This document shows positions 28,086 through 36,176 of a DNA stretch of 64,000 bases, one piece after another (the stretch's first letter is position 1; each line of letters starts with the position of its first letter). The position numbers and the translations under genes are program-made. Below the pieces are notes generated by a model, which worked only from the letters and a program-made list of their open reading frames with translations, searched no databases and had not been told where the DNA came from. Location: contig NZ_FOKI01000008.1 in assembly GCF_900111985.1 (NCBI RefSeq), positions 62,001 through 126,000 of the forward strand. Direction: 5' to 3'. Source of the DNA: Clostridium frigidicarnis (GTDB taxonomy: Bacteria > Bacillota > Clostridia > Clostridiales > Clostridiaceae).

Positions 28086-28874
28086 CTAAACAAACTTTAA
28101 TTCTTTAAGTTTTGATGAAATTTTGCTTGTAAGCTCTTCTTCACTACCTGTCCACATTTCTCTCTTATCGTTTACTGTAGGAGGGAAAATTCTTTCAACT
28201 TGAGTTGGTGATCCATTAAGACCATATTTATTTTCATCTTTATCTTTAAAATCTTTAAGTGCTACAACTTTTATTTCTCTGTCTTCTGTTGCAACTTTCT
28301 TTCTATAAGAAGGAAGTCTTGGCTCAAAAATATCTTTTTCTACAGTGATTAATGCTGGGAACATAATTTCTGTAACTTCTATTGTATTTGGCATGTCCAT
28401 TTCCGCCACAATTGACTTCTCTTTAATTTCAATTAATTTTCTTACATTAGACACATGAGGTATATTTAAGTATTCTGCCATTTCTGGTCCAACTTGAGCT
28501 GTATCCCCATCTGTTGTTTGCTTTCCACATATTATTAAATCAACTTCTCCAGATTTCAAAACCCCTTGAGATAATGTATAAGATGTTGCAAGTACATCTG
28601 CTCCGGCAAATTTTCTGTCTGAAATAAGGGTTCCTTCATCTGCTCCCATAGCATAAGCTTCTTTTATAACTTTAGTTGCCTGTGGAGGTCCCATAGTAAT
28701 AACTTTTACTGTGCCTCCCTTTTCTTCTTTAATTTTTAAAGCTGTTTCTAGTGCATATAAATCGTATGGATTCATTTTTGAATCTACACCATCTCTTTTA
28801 AGTACTCCTGTTACTGGATCAACCTCTACCTTATTAGTTCCTGGAACTTGTTTTATACATACTAATATATTCAC
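28086..28874 (-). CDS. lctB: Electron-transfer flavoprotein beta subunit (LctB)
   Basis: This 262-residue EtfB contains NILVCIKQVPGTNKVEVDP at the N-terminus, KMNPYDLYALETALKIKEEK and the nucleotide-binding GKQTTDGDTAQVGPEMAEYL. A GTG at 28874 with GGGTGAGG upstream gives the family start VNILVCIKQ. A longer reading from 28934 would run through the promoter and operator and is rejected. In bifurcating complexes this subunit binds NAD and the bifurcating flavin. It is the first gene of lctBCD. No lactate permease gene is in the window. Confidence 0.9.
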   Translation of the reverse strand: MNILVCIKQVPGTNKVEVDPVTGVLKRDGVDSKMNPYDLYALETALKIKEEKGGTVKVITMGPPQATKVIKEAYAMGADEGTLISDRKFAGADVLATSYTLSQGVLKSGEVDLIICGKQTTDGDTAQVGPEMAEYLNIPHVSNVRKLIEIKEKSIVAEMDMPNTIEVTEIMFPALITVEKDIFEPRLPSYRKKVATEDREIKVVALKDFKDKDENKYGLNGSPTQVERIFPPTVNDKREMWTGSEEELTSKISSKLKELKFV

Positions 28875-28926
28875 TGACCTCACCCTTTCAATATATGTTA
28901 ATTTAAATCTTAATCCTTGGACCCAT

Positions 28927-28958
28927 CTTACCAATAAAGCTAATTGGTAAGACCAATT
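28927..28958. promoter_or_regulatory. Nested palindromic operator upstream of lctB
   Basis: CTTACCAAT (28927-28935) and ATTGGTAAG (28943-28951) form a 9-bp dyad. Overlapping it, AATTGGT (28942-28948) and ACCAATT (28952-28958) form a second dyad with a 3-base spacer. The TTGGT-nnn-ACCAA form is typical of FadR-subfamily GntR operators such as LldR/LutR sites. The site lies 53-84 bases before the lctB GTG, and the likely ligand is the GntR-type regulator encoded at 29478-30167. Confidence 0.75.
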
Positions 28959-29394
28959 TGTAATTTCATTATATACCCTGGTGTAAACATTTTCTACAAT
29001 TGTTAAAAAAATAACTTTCTCTAAAAATATAATAAAACCCTTTACATCCTCTGATATAAGGAGTTAAGAAAATTAAAAAAATTTATAAGTTTTAATTTTC
29101 TTAATATTCTCATAGGTATTTTGCTATAAATTTAACTAAATATTACTTTTTCAAAAAAGTCTTAACTTATTGATACTTTTTATAATATATATCGTCTTTA
29201 TCTAAATTAAAAGCAAAATTTCCAACAATATAAAACAATTTATTAATGTAATTTTATAATTTTCTTATAAAACCAATTTTATTTAAGTTATATCCATGAG
29301 ACAAAAACCAAAATAAAAGGTATAGTGTTTTAGTATACTCACCTATAACCAAAATTCTTATTTCATTAGACTCTTATTTTTCTAAAAACATAAA
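28959..29394. other. Intergenic region between lctB and its regulator
   Basis: This is about 435 bases of A+T-rich sequence without a recognisable gene. It should hold the lctB promoter. I see no convincing riboswitch or repeat of families A-C. Confidence 0.4.
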
Positions 29395-29425
29395 AATAAC
29401 CAGTAGCTTAAAACCACTGGTTATT
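29395..29425 (-). terminator. Terminator of the GntR-type regulator gene
   Basis: AATAACCAGT (29395-29404) and ACTGGTTATT (29416-29425) form a perfect 10-bp stem, and on the minus strand TTTTTATG follows. It lies about 50 bases beyond the regulator stop. Confidence 0.85.
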
Positions 29426-29477
29426 TATGTAAAATTATTTCATTTTCTAATAACACATAAAAATCATTTCACTTAAT

Positions 29478-30167
29478 CTACAGATTTAATGATTGTTTTA
29501 TAAGTTCAAAATGACCTTTCATTTCTTTATATGATAAATTTGTATCTCTATCCCTTAGAGCATTAAAAATTTTAGTATGATATTCTATTAAAACCTCACT
29601 ACCCTTTGAAGATAAGATTTTTCCCCTTGATTGTTTTATAAAATTATCCATAAGTCTTGATATTGTTTCATAGAAGTTAATTAGAATAAAATTCTTTGTA
29701 GCTTTTACTATTGCATAGTGGAATTGTTTATCTAAAACTGATTTACTTTCTTCATTATCTGACTTTATAAGATTATTTAATATATTTTCTAAATTTAGTA
29801 TTTCTTCATATTCTATTTTTTCAGTTGCTATTACTATAGCTTCCAATTCCAATGCACATCTGAACTCATATATGGATCTTACTGAAATATTTTCTAAAAT
29901 AAACATTATAGACATTGGTTCAAAAAAACTATTATCAAAAGACTCTCTTATGTAACTACCCGAACCTCTTTTACTTTCAATTAAACCAACCATTTCTAAA
30001 GCTATAAGAGCTTCTCTAACCGATGCTCTACTTACCTTAAATTTATCTGCCATATCCCTTTCTGAAGGAAGTTTATCTCCCTTCATTAAGTTCCCTTTTA
30101 ATATTTCTTCTTTTATATGATTAATAATACTTCTATATACCTTTTCGTTTTTAACTTCATCTACCAT
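29478..30167 (-). CDS. FadR-subfamily GntR regulator, probably of lactate use
   Basis: This 229-residue regulator has an N-terminal winged helix (KLPSERDMADKFKVSRASVR, then EALIALEMVGLIESKRGSGS) and an all-helical FCD effector domain from about residue 95, with the metal/ligand residues D-x3-R-like in IYEFRCALELEAIVI and histidines in LDKQFHYAIVKATKN and EYHTKIFNALRDRD. This matches LldR/LutR-type regulators that respond to lactate. It is transcribed separately but in the same direction, upstream of lctBCD, and the operator at 28927-28958 fits it. The start follows TTGGAGGAATATTA. Confidence 0.88.
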   Translation of the reverse strand: MVDEVKNEKVYRSIINHIKEEILKGNLMKGDKLPSERDMADKFKVSRASVREALIALEMVGLIESKRGSGSYIRESFDNSFFEPMSIMFILENISVRSIYEFRCALELEAIVIATEKIEYEEILNLENILNNLIKSDNEESKSVLDKQFHYAIVKATKNFILINFYETISRLMDNFIKQSRGKILSSKGSEVLIEYHTKIFNALRDRDTNLSYKEMKGHFELIKQSLNL

Positions 30168-30239
30168 TAATATTCCTCCAATAAGACCTTTGGCTCACTT
30201 AACTAACTATTACTTATATTCTTATCTTTTACCAAAATA

Positions 30240-30800
30240 TTAAATTAAGTCTTCCAATGATGTATCTATATAATATTTATTTTTAATTTTTACAGTTGGT
30301 ATATCTATAATACTTTTTCCATCACATAAAACCTCAACTTTATTATCGCCTTGTCTTTCGATGTATATAAGTTTATTTTCCCAGCCTTCTCCCAGTTCTC
30401 CAACTACTTTGCTTCTAAATCCCCTAGTTTCTTTTAAAAAATTTTTTTTCACATTTGCATTATCTATATACTCTTCTGATGAAATATATATAGTTTTAAG
30501 AAACCTCTCATAATCTGCATCTCTAAGACTCATTAAAAATTCCCTAGATACTTTTTCTCTAGAGCTATTTACAGATATATAATTATTATACCCATATACT
30601 CCACCTACACATAACAATAAAACTAAAATAGCAACTATTTTAGCGATAGGATTTCTCTTTCTATTTTTAGTATACATTTTTCTACTACTATTTGCATAAT
30701 TAATATTAGCTAATTGGTTTTTATTATTTACCCTTTCACCACATACTCCACAAAAAGCACTATTATTATTTATTCTTTCCCCACAATTATTACAAAACAT
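30240..30800 (-). CDS. Zinc-ribbon membrane protein
   Basis: This 186-residue protein begins with a zinc ribbon, MFCNNCGERIN followed by AFCGVCGERVN, giving four cysteines. A basic linker follows, then one membrane helix (PIAKIVAILVLLLCVGGVYG, about residues 50-72) and an outside domain of about 110 residues with NTF2/TcaA-like character (KVSREFLMSLRDADYERFLK). Such proteins are common in Firmicutes and may monitor the envelope; the role is unknown. It is third in a run of three genes that starts with a YARHG protein, but a family A hairpin separates it from the second gene. Confidence 0.7.
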   Translation of the reverse strand: MFCNNCGERINNNSAFCGVCGERVNNKNQLANINYANSSRKMYTKNRKRNPIAKIVAILVLLLCVGGVYGYNNYISVNSSREKVSREFLMSLRDADYERFLKTIYISSEEYIDNANVKKNFLKETRGFRSKVVGELGEGWENKLIYIERQGDNKVEVLCDGKSIIDIPTVKIKNKYYIDTSLEDLI

Positions 30801-30880
30801 ATTTTGCCTCCTGTTTATATTATATCATTAAAGTTATATATAATAATATTTTTATATAAGTCCTAAGATTTACTATCCTA

Positions 30881-30947
30881 GACACATGAAAGAAAATAAC
30901 AAATCAAATATACTAGGATACTGACTTGTTATTTTTTTGAATACGCT
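30881..30947 (+). repeat. Family A hairpin repeat, copy 2
   Basis: This 67-base inverted-repeat element has left arm GACACATGAAAGAAAATAAC and right arm ACTTGTTATTTTTTTGAATA, which pair except near the tips. It is flanked by CTA on both sides (30878-30880 and 30948-30950), a possible target duplication. The stem plus T-run could also act as a terminator for 30963-31784. Confidence 0.8.
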
Positions 30948-30962
30948 CTAGACCTTATTTTC

Positions 30963-31784
30963 TTAAGATATTAACGATACAAATATATAATAATTTATTA
31001 TTAATGTTAATGATATTATAGTTGGTATTATATATATTTTTTTAGAATGCCCTTCAAAAAATTTTGCTAGATTGAACATTAAAGTTCCTAAATAAATAAA
31101 TAATCCAGTAACGGAAACAATAATTAAAAGTTTTATATTTATAGCCATAGCTAATGTATTTATTAATGTTATTATATTTAAAATAACTAGGGATCCTAAT
31201 GTTACTTTTAAAATATCTATAATTTCTACTTGTTTTTTCAAAAAAGTCTTACATGCTAACATAGTTATTGTACATATTAACCCAATATTTATTAATATAA
31301 AAATTAATCCCTGTATAAATATTTTCAAATAAGGAAGTTCTCCATAATATCCAAAGTTATTTATATTGTATAAGTATCCAAATGCTATTTCAGATAAAAA
31401 CCCATTTAACCCAACTATTATTCCTTTATAAATTACATGAATATTTAAGCATTGAATTAATCCATATATTAGTGATAAAAATGCTGTAAATATTAGAGCT
31501 GTTCTATTGCTTAAATACATATGTATTTCTCTTATATCCATAATAGGATTCTTTAATATCATTATAAAATATTGTATAAAGCTATTGAATCCTATCTTGA
31601 AATCACCTGCATAGTCTTTATTTTGTCTATTAAAGTTATTATTTCTATAGCTTGATTCCTCATTAAAATTACTATTCTTATACCCATTGTTCATGTTACC
31701 CTTATTAGTTTCTATTGGTTCTCCACAGCTTGTACAAAAGCTCATAGAAGGATTGATTTTTTCTCCACATACCTTACATATCAT
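30963..31784 (-). CDS. Zinc-ribbon protein with multiple membrane helices
   Basis: This 273-residue protein has an N-terminal zinc ribbon (MICKVCGEKINP and SFCTSCGEPIET), an Asn-rich linker to about residue 60, then five or six membrane helices (for example TALIFTAFLSLIYGLIQCLN and SLVILNIITLINTLAMAINI). The membrane part resembles Yip1/YIP-like or DUF-type small permease cores, but no transport motif is visible. It follows the TPR-YARHG gene by 22 bases and is probably cotranscribed with it. Confidence 0.7.
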   Translation of the reverse strand: MICKVCGEKINPSMSFCTSCGEPIETNKGNMNNGYKNSNFNEESSYRNNNFNRQNKDYAGDFKIGFNSFIQYFIMILKNPIMDIREIHMYLSNRTALIFTAFLSLIYGLIQCLNIHVIYKGIIVGLNGFLSEIAFGYLYNINNFGYYGELPYLKIFIQGLIFILINIGLICTITMLACKTFLKKQVEIIDILKVTLGSLVILNIITLINTLAMAINIKLLIIVSVTGLFIYLGTLMFNLAKFFEGHSKKIYIIPTIISLTLIINYYIFVSLIS

Positions 31785-31806
31785 TTTATTGTATTCCTCC
31801 CTATAA

Positions 31807-33225
31807 TCATCTTTTAAGTATTTTATTATATCTACTATTTTCTTCTTGCTTTATTAAATCTATATTTTCAACTTCTAAACTTGTCAAATCCTTATCATTA
31901 AATCCACCCTTTTTATACCAAGTTTGATTTGAAAAATGATCGTCAAGTTGCGGTATTGAAAATGCTAATCCATGCCTTGCAAAGATTTCATTTCTAGCAA
32001 CAATAATTTCCCAATCTTTTAAATTTTTAAGTTCATCCCTATTTATTTTTCTTGTGTTACTGTCTTCTATTACATATCCATCTATGCCATTTTCTCCATA
32101 GTTATAATGAGCAATTCTAGACACCTCAACTTGTCTTATTAAATCTGAATTAGATGCTTCTATTTCATTACCAGTATTTGATTTAGCTGCAGGAGATGGC
32201 TTGTACCAAGGCTTATTTCTAAAATAATTATCAAGTACACTATTTTTCTCAAACATATATCCGAACCTTGCAAAAATTTCATTCCTCGCTACAAATAATT
32301 CATCTAAGGTTTTATTTATAACATCTTCATATTTTAGCTTAATCCTATCACTTTCTGGAAAAATATAACTTGGGTTGCCTATTATATATGATGAAAAAGC
32401 AGCACTTGGATCTTCATCTTTAATTAAATATTTCATTCTATTATTATTTATAATTCTTTTTTCATTTTTAGGTTCTTCTTTTCTAGATTCACTAGTATCT
32501 TCTTTTGCATCTTTTTTTACTTCTTCTGTAGCATCATCATCTTTATTTGAAGATGTTATAGTATCTTTATTATCTATGGCCTTATTAACAAAAAGAGCCT
32601 TATACCCGAAGAATCCTCCAAGGCCTAAGCAAATTAAGATTACTATGCATGCTACAATTTCAACTACAGTTTTTAAAGTATTATTCCTTTCTTCATCATC
32701 ATAGTAGTCCTCATACTCGTCATCATCTTCATACTCTAATTCATTTATATTATTTCCATATAACTCATTTACCGAAGTATCAAATCTATCTTCATTATCT
32801 CTTTGATAAATAGAATTTTGCCTTCTATCTCTTTCTATCATATTGCTTTCTATAAATGTTGATGATTGTGCAACTGATTGTTTTATACTTAATAACTTAT
32901 TATCATTTGGAAACACCTTTAGCCCCTGTAAACAACAATGATCACAAGCCTCTATTCTTCCAAGGTCTCTTAAAATTTCAGCTTTTCTAACATATGCATA
33001 AAGCTTATCTTTATCTAAATTAATAGCTGAGCTATATGCTTTCAATGCATTTGTTAATTCATTTAATTCTCTATGTGTTGAAGCCATTATAAAATATATT
33101 TGTGCCTTTTCTTTAGTAGAAAAGTTACTATTTATACCCCTGTTACATATAGAAAAAAATTCATTGTATTCATTCATTTGCAGAGCATTCTCCATAGCTA
33201 TAGATAGTTCTCTATAATCCCCCAT
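31807..33225 (-). CDS. TPR protein with membrane anchor and two YARHG domains
   Basis: This 472-residue protein starts with TPR-like helices in the cytoplasm (residues about 1-110: IMASTHRELNELTNALKAYS, then SAINLDKDKLYAYVRKAEIL). An acidic stretch (EYEDDDEYEDYYDDEE) and one membrane helix (about 188-213) follow, then a Lys/Glu-rich linker. Outside are two YARHG domains: VARNEIFARFGYMF with NKPWYKP, and VARNEIFARHGLAF with NQTWYKK. YARHG domains are thought to bind the cell wall. The layout suggests a link between a cytoplasmic partner and peptidoglycan. It heads the three-gene zinc-ribbon cluster. Confidence 0.82.
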   Translation of the reverse strand: MGDYRELSIAMENALQMNEYNEFFSICNRGINSNFSTKEKAQIYFIMASTHRELNELTNALKAYSSAINLDKDKLYAYVRKAEILRDLGRIEACDHCCLQGLKVFPNDNKLLSIKQSVAQSSTFIESNMIERDRRQNSIYQRDNEDRFDTSVNELYGNNINELEYEDDDEYEDYYDDEERNNTLKTVVEIVACIVILICLGLGGFFGYKALFVNKAIDNKDTITSSNKDDDATEEVKKDAKEDTSESRKEEPKNEKRIINNNRMKYLIKDEDPSAAFSSYIIGNPSYIFPESDRIKLKYEDVINKTLDELFVARNEIFARFGYMFEKNSVLDNYFRNKPWYKPSPAAKSNTGNEIEASNSDLIRQVEVSRIAHYNYGENGIDGYVIEDSNTRKINRDELKNLKDWEIIVARNEIFARHGLAFSIPQLDDHFSNQTWYKKGGFNDKDLTSLEVENIDLIKQEENSRYNKILKR

Positions 33226-33372
33226 ATTATCAATCCTTTCTATAATATCTCATATAAATCCATAACAATTTTATCACATATTTTTACTTTTTTAAAGAAA
33301 ATTTAACATTTCACCTACTATACACCATATTGTAAACCTTATATTTAACCAAGAAATTTCATATAAGCTGAA

Positions 33373-33440
33373 AAGTGAGGGCTAAGTATTAGCATACTAA
33401 CTGTTCATCAGATAGTTTGCTAATGCTTAGCCCTCATTTT
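33373..33440 (+). repeat. Family B hairpin repeat, copy 1
   Basis: This is a long imperfect hairpin: GTGAGGGCTAAGTATTAGCA pairs with TGCTAATGCTTAGCCCTCAT around CTGTTCATCAGATAG. The same sequence pattern recurs at 58236-58302 and, split by another element, at 35825-36003. It lies upstream of the TPR-YARHG gene in the gap 33226-33594. The rest of that gap has a weak match (33522-33560) to 58428-58450 and no gene. Confidence 0.8.
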
Positions 33441-33594
33441 TCTTTGTATATATAATTTATTGTAAGTTTTTGTGAACGACGTAAAAAACATATCATTAAC
33501 TCTTTTTACTTAAATAAATTGGTTTACTAATTCTTATCACTCTATTTCTATCAGATAATTTTGTTATTATAATAATATCAATTTCTTAATCTTG

Positions 33595-33873
33595 TTAATT
33601 ACTAAGTAAACCATATATTGATAAAAACACCAGTGATATTCCTATTATAAAAAATAAGTAAGAGTGTTTTCTCACCTTAACTTCATCATAATATTTTAAT
33701 CCATTTACAAAACTTATTCCACCTAATGTAAGGGTTACTATATCTGTTATATAAGGATTTCTTATTCCTTTAGCTGAATTAATTACTGCTATTGCAGATG
33801 TTATTATACATGTCAAAGAAAGAACTATTATACATAATGAATAAATAACCGACTTTCTTTTATCTTTTAACAT
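33595..33873 (-). CDS. Small membrane protein
   Basis: This 92-residue hydrophobic protein has three predicted membrane helices (VIYSLCIIVLSLTCIITSAI, VTLTLGGISFVNGLKYY and YLFFIIGISLVFLSIYGLLS) joined by short basic loops. I do not recognise a family. It lies 45 bases after the pyruvate-kinase-like gene on the same strand and could be cotranscribed with it. Confidence 0.6.
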   Translation of the reverse strand: MLKDKRKSVIYSLCIIVLSLTCIITSAIAVINSAKGIRNPYITDIVTLTLGGISFVNGLKYYDEVKVRKHSYLFFIIGISLVFLSIYGLLSN

Positions 33874-33918
33874 ACAACAACTCCTTATTATATTAATTGT
33901 GTATAAGTCTCTATAACT

Positions 33919-34944
33919 CTATTCTTTTACAAAAGTATATTTTTCAACCAAATTTCTCATAAATTCTATATTATTTAGTGCATACCTAGATATAGATACC
34001 TCTCCACAAAGCATAAACCCATTAACTCCTTTTTCTATAAAATTAAATATATCATTAACCTCACTTATAGATGGAATCTGAGATTTTTTTAATGACTCCA
34101 ATACATAGGTAGCTATTATCAAATCTTTTTTGCTATTCTTCATTTTACTAGTTATATTCCTTTGAAGTATGGGTATTTCTTCAATATTCACTTCACTTTT
34201 AAGGTCTCCTCTTCCTAAGATTATCCCATCACTTTCATTGATTATACTATCTAATTTATCAAAAGCTTCTCTACACTCAACTTTGGCCCATATAAGTGGC
34301 ATTTTAAAATTTTCTATAAAATTTTCAAAACTTTTTATATACTCTCTTGCTTCCTTTAGTTCTTCCTCCCCAGTTACATAAGATAAACATATTATATCTA
34401 AATGCTTATATAAACACCATTTTATATCTTTTTTATCTTTTGAACTTAAATAAGTGTATTTTCTTTTCATTCCTTTAGCATTTATACCTTTTTCTTTTCT
34501 TATTATGCCTCCTAAAACAACCTGTGTTTTTATATTGTCTTTATTCCTTTCAACTATTTTAAATTTCATAGTTCCATCTTTCATTAGTATTTCTTTTGCC
34601 TCTAAAATATCATCAAATTCGCCATTATAAACTATGGGAACTATATTATTTTTGTTTAAGCTCTTTCTATAAAAGTCTTCTGTTGAAAAAATTATAACTT
34701 GTCCAGTATTAACCTTTATTTCTTTATCTTCATAAATATTAGAAACTCTAATTTTATTTCCTTGAATATCTCCTAATATTTTTGTTTCTTTGTATTTATT
34801 TTGAATATAGTTTATGAACTTCTCACTTTTCTCATAGCTTATATGAGAAAAATTAAATCTAGGTATATCCATACCACTACATAACATATTGTCTATATCA
34901 TAAATAGATTTAACTATAGGACCTATAGAACAAATTAACTTCAT
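33919..34944 (-). CDS. Pyruvate-kinase-like protein without the C-terminal domain
   Basis: This 341-residue protein keeps the order of motifs in the pyruvate kinase barrel: KLICSIGPIVKSIYD, IPRFNFSHISYEKS, ILGDIQGNKIRVS, YLSSKDKKDIKW, WAKVECREAFDKLDSI, GIILGRGDLKSEV, LIIATYVLESLKKS and GFMLCGEVSISRYAL. The whole C-terminal effector domain is absent (normal length is 470-590). DTKGPEIR has become DIQGNKIR, and KIEN has become KVEC. The barrel lysine and Glu and the GRGDL metal region are kept. It is probably a divergent paralogue with a different or weakened activity and not the glycolytic enzyme. The upstream neighbour is divergent. Confidence 0.75.
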   Translation of the reverse strand: MKLICSIGPIVKSIYDIDNMLCSGMDIPRFNFSHISYEKSEKFINYIQNKYKETKILGDIQGNKIRVSNIYEDKEIKVNTGQVIIFSTEDFYRKSLNKNNIVPIVYNGEFDDILEAKEILMKDGTMKFKIVERNKDNIKTQVVLGGIIRKEKGINAKGMKRKYTYLSSKDKKDIKWCLYKHLDIICLSYVTGEEELKEAREYIKSFENFIENFKMPLIWAKVECREAFDKLDSIINESDGIILGRGDLKSEVNIEEIPILQRNITSKMKNSKKDLIIATYVLESLKKSQIPSISEVNDIFNFIEKGVNGFMLCGEVSISRYALNNIEFMRNLVEKYTFVKE

Positions 34945-35080
34945 AATAATTTATATCACTTCCATATATTAGTATATATACAATATATTAATTGGTGTTC
35001 TATATTATGATATTTAACATTTAATTACATCCTAATGAATATACTTTAATAAAATATGATTTTTGGAGGTGCCATTTACT

Positions 35081-35800
35081 GTGGCCAATGAATCTGTTGT
35101 AAAAGTAATATATAAAAATCAAAATGATATTCAACCTATTGCTTCATTAATCACTGAAGTTCTTCATGACAAGATTAAAACTCCCTCGAAGGATGTTTTA
35201 ACTCTTGTTAATGATAATAGAATTGAATTTGTAACTGAAGATGATCCTTCTATAAAAGGTTTGCTGTTTAAGGATGAGAATGTAAGCTATTACTTTATAG
35301 GTGGAATGAATAAATCATTTTTAAAATTAACAAAGTCTAAACTTCCTGATTTTGTTAATACCTTTCACTCTGGATACCATTTAACTCATATTGTAAATAC
35401 CATACTAAAAGAAGTAATTGAGTTAGAAACAACTTCCTATTATGTTATAGAAAGAAATCTATCTTTAAGTAGTATTAATTTAAATTATTTAGAAATAATG
35501 TACCCTAATATTTCTACAATAACAGTATCAAATATAGATGAAGAGATAGCTAACTTAAGTAAGACACTTGAGCATAAAGGGTTTGAACCTTCTAAAAAGG
35601 ATTTTTCTAAGAAATTTGCTTGCAATAACAAAGAAGATATACTTAACATAAATGAAGATGAAATTAAAATATTCGTTGACAATTTCACTCCTAAGACCAT
35701 TTTGAACTTTATATTAAAAGAAGAGCTTAAACTTGTAAATGCAGATATAGAAGAACTTTCTGTAAAAAAGGCTTCACTAAAAAAGAGAATCATTCTTTAA
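35081..35800 (+). CDS. Orphan protein of unknown function
   Basis: This protein is 239 residues if started at the GTG at 35081, which is well spaced from GGAGGTG; a TTG at 35063 would overlap the ribosome site. It is soluble and mixed alpha/beta (ANESVVKVIYKNQNDIQPIA; GLLFKDENVSYYFIGGMNKS). It ends in a charged coiled coil (LKLVNADIEELSVKKASLKK). I do not recognise a family. It is divergent from the pyruvate-kinase-like gene and followed by nested repeats. Confidence 0.6.
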   Translation: MANESVVKVIYKNQNDIQPIASLITEVLHDKIKTPSKDVLTLVNDNRIEFVTEDDPSIKGLLFKDENVSYYFIGGMNKSFLKLTKSKLPDFVNTFHSGYHLTHIVNTILKEVIELETTSYYVIERNLSLSSINLNYLEIMYPNISTITVSNIDEEIANLSKTLEHKGFEPSKKDFSKKFACNNKEDILNINEDEIKIFVDNFTPKTILNFILKEELKLVNADIEELSVKKASLKKRIIL

Positions 35801-35824
35801 CACAAAAAATTCATCTAACCCGAA

Positions 35825-36003
35825 AAGTTAGATCCAAGTAACTCAAACTAGCTGGCTACACAAAGTTTTTTAGGCACATGAAAGAAAATAACAAGTCCAA
35901 GATACCATGTATATTGACTTGTTATTTTTTTGAATGTGCCTTATACCAACACTATTACTTGTTCGTCAGATATTTTGCTAATACTTAGACCTAACCTTTC
36001 TTT
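35825..36003 (+). repeat. Family B hairpin repeat, copy 2, split by a family A element
   Basis: The left piece (35825-35870) contains AAGTTAGATCCAAGTA and AAACTAGCTG, matching the left half of 58236-58302. The right piece (35957-36003) contains GTCAGATATTTTGCTAATAC and TTAGACCTAAC, matching the right half of 33373-33440. The two halves still pair with each other across the intervening family A element. This is best explained by insertion of A into a B copy. Confidence 0.75.
35873..35940 (+). repeat. Family A hairpin repeat, copy 3 (best preserved)
   Basis: This 68-base element has arms GGCACATGAAAGAAAATAAC...AAGTC and GACTT...GTTATTTTTTTGAATGTGCC, pairing at 23 of 26 positions when the flanking A and T are included. 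TTA flanks both ends (35870-35872 and 35941-35943), consistent with a 3-bp target duplication. It sits inside a family B repeat. Confidence 0.85.
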
Positions 36004-36119
36004 AGGTTTTAAAATTTTTAATATAAGTAACGCTTGATCTAATTATATTGTTATAAGAATGTACAATTTTCAAAATTGAGGTTTAATGAGCACAAAGTAT
36101 TGTAAGATATGAAAAAAAA

Positions 36120-36150
36120 GCATTTCACCATTAAATATATAGTAAAATGC
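36120..36150 (-). terminator. Terminator of the ugp operon
   Basis: On the minus strand GCATTTTAC pairs with GTGAAATGC and is followed by TTTTTTTTC. It lies 27 bases after the binding-protein gene. Confidence 0.85.
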
Positions 36151-36176
36151 CTTTTTAAAATCAAAAAACAACTTAT

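Noticed and set aside
28875-28934. Longer EtfB reading frame from 28934
   Set aside because: The extra 20 residues have no family match and would place the start inside the operator region; the GTG at 28874 has a ribosome site and matches the family start.
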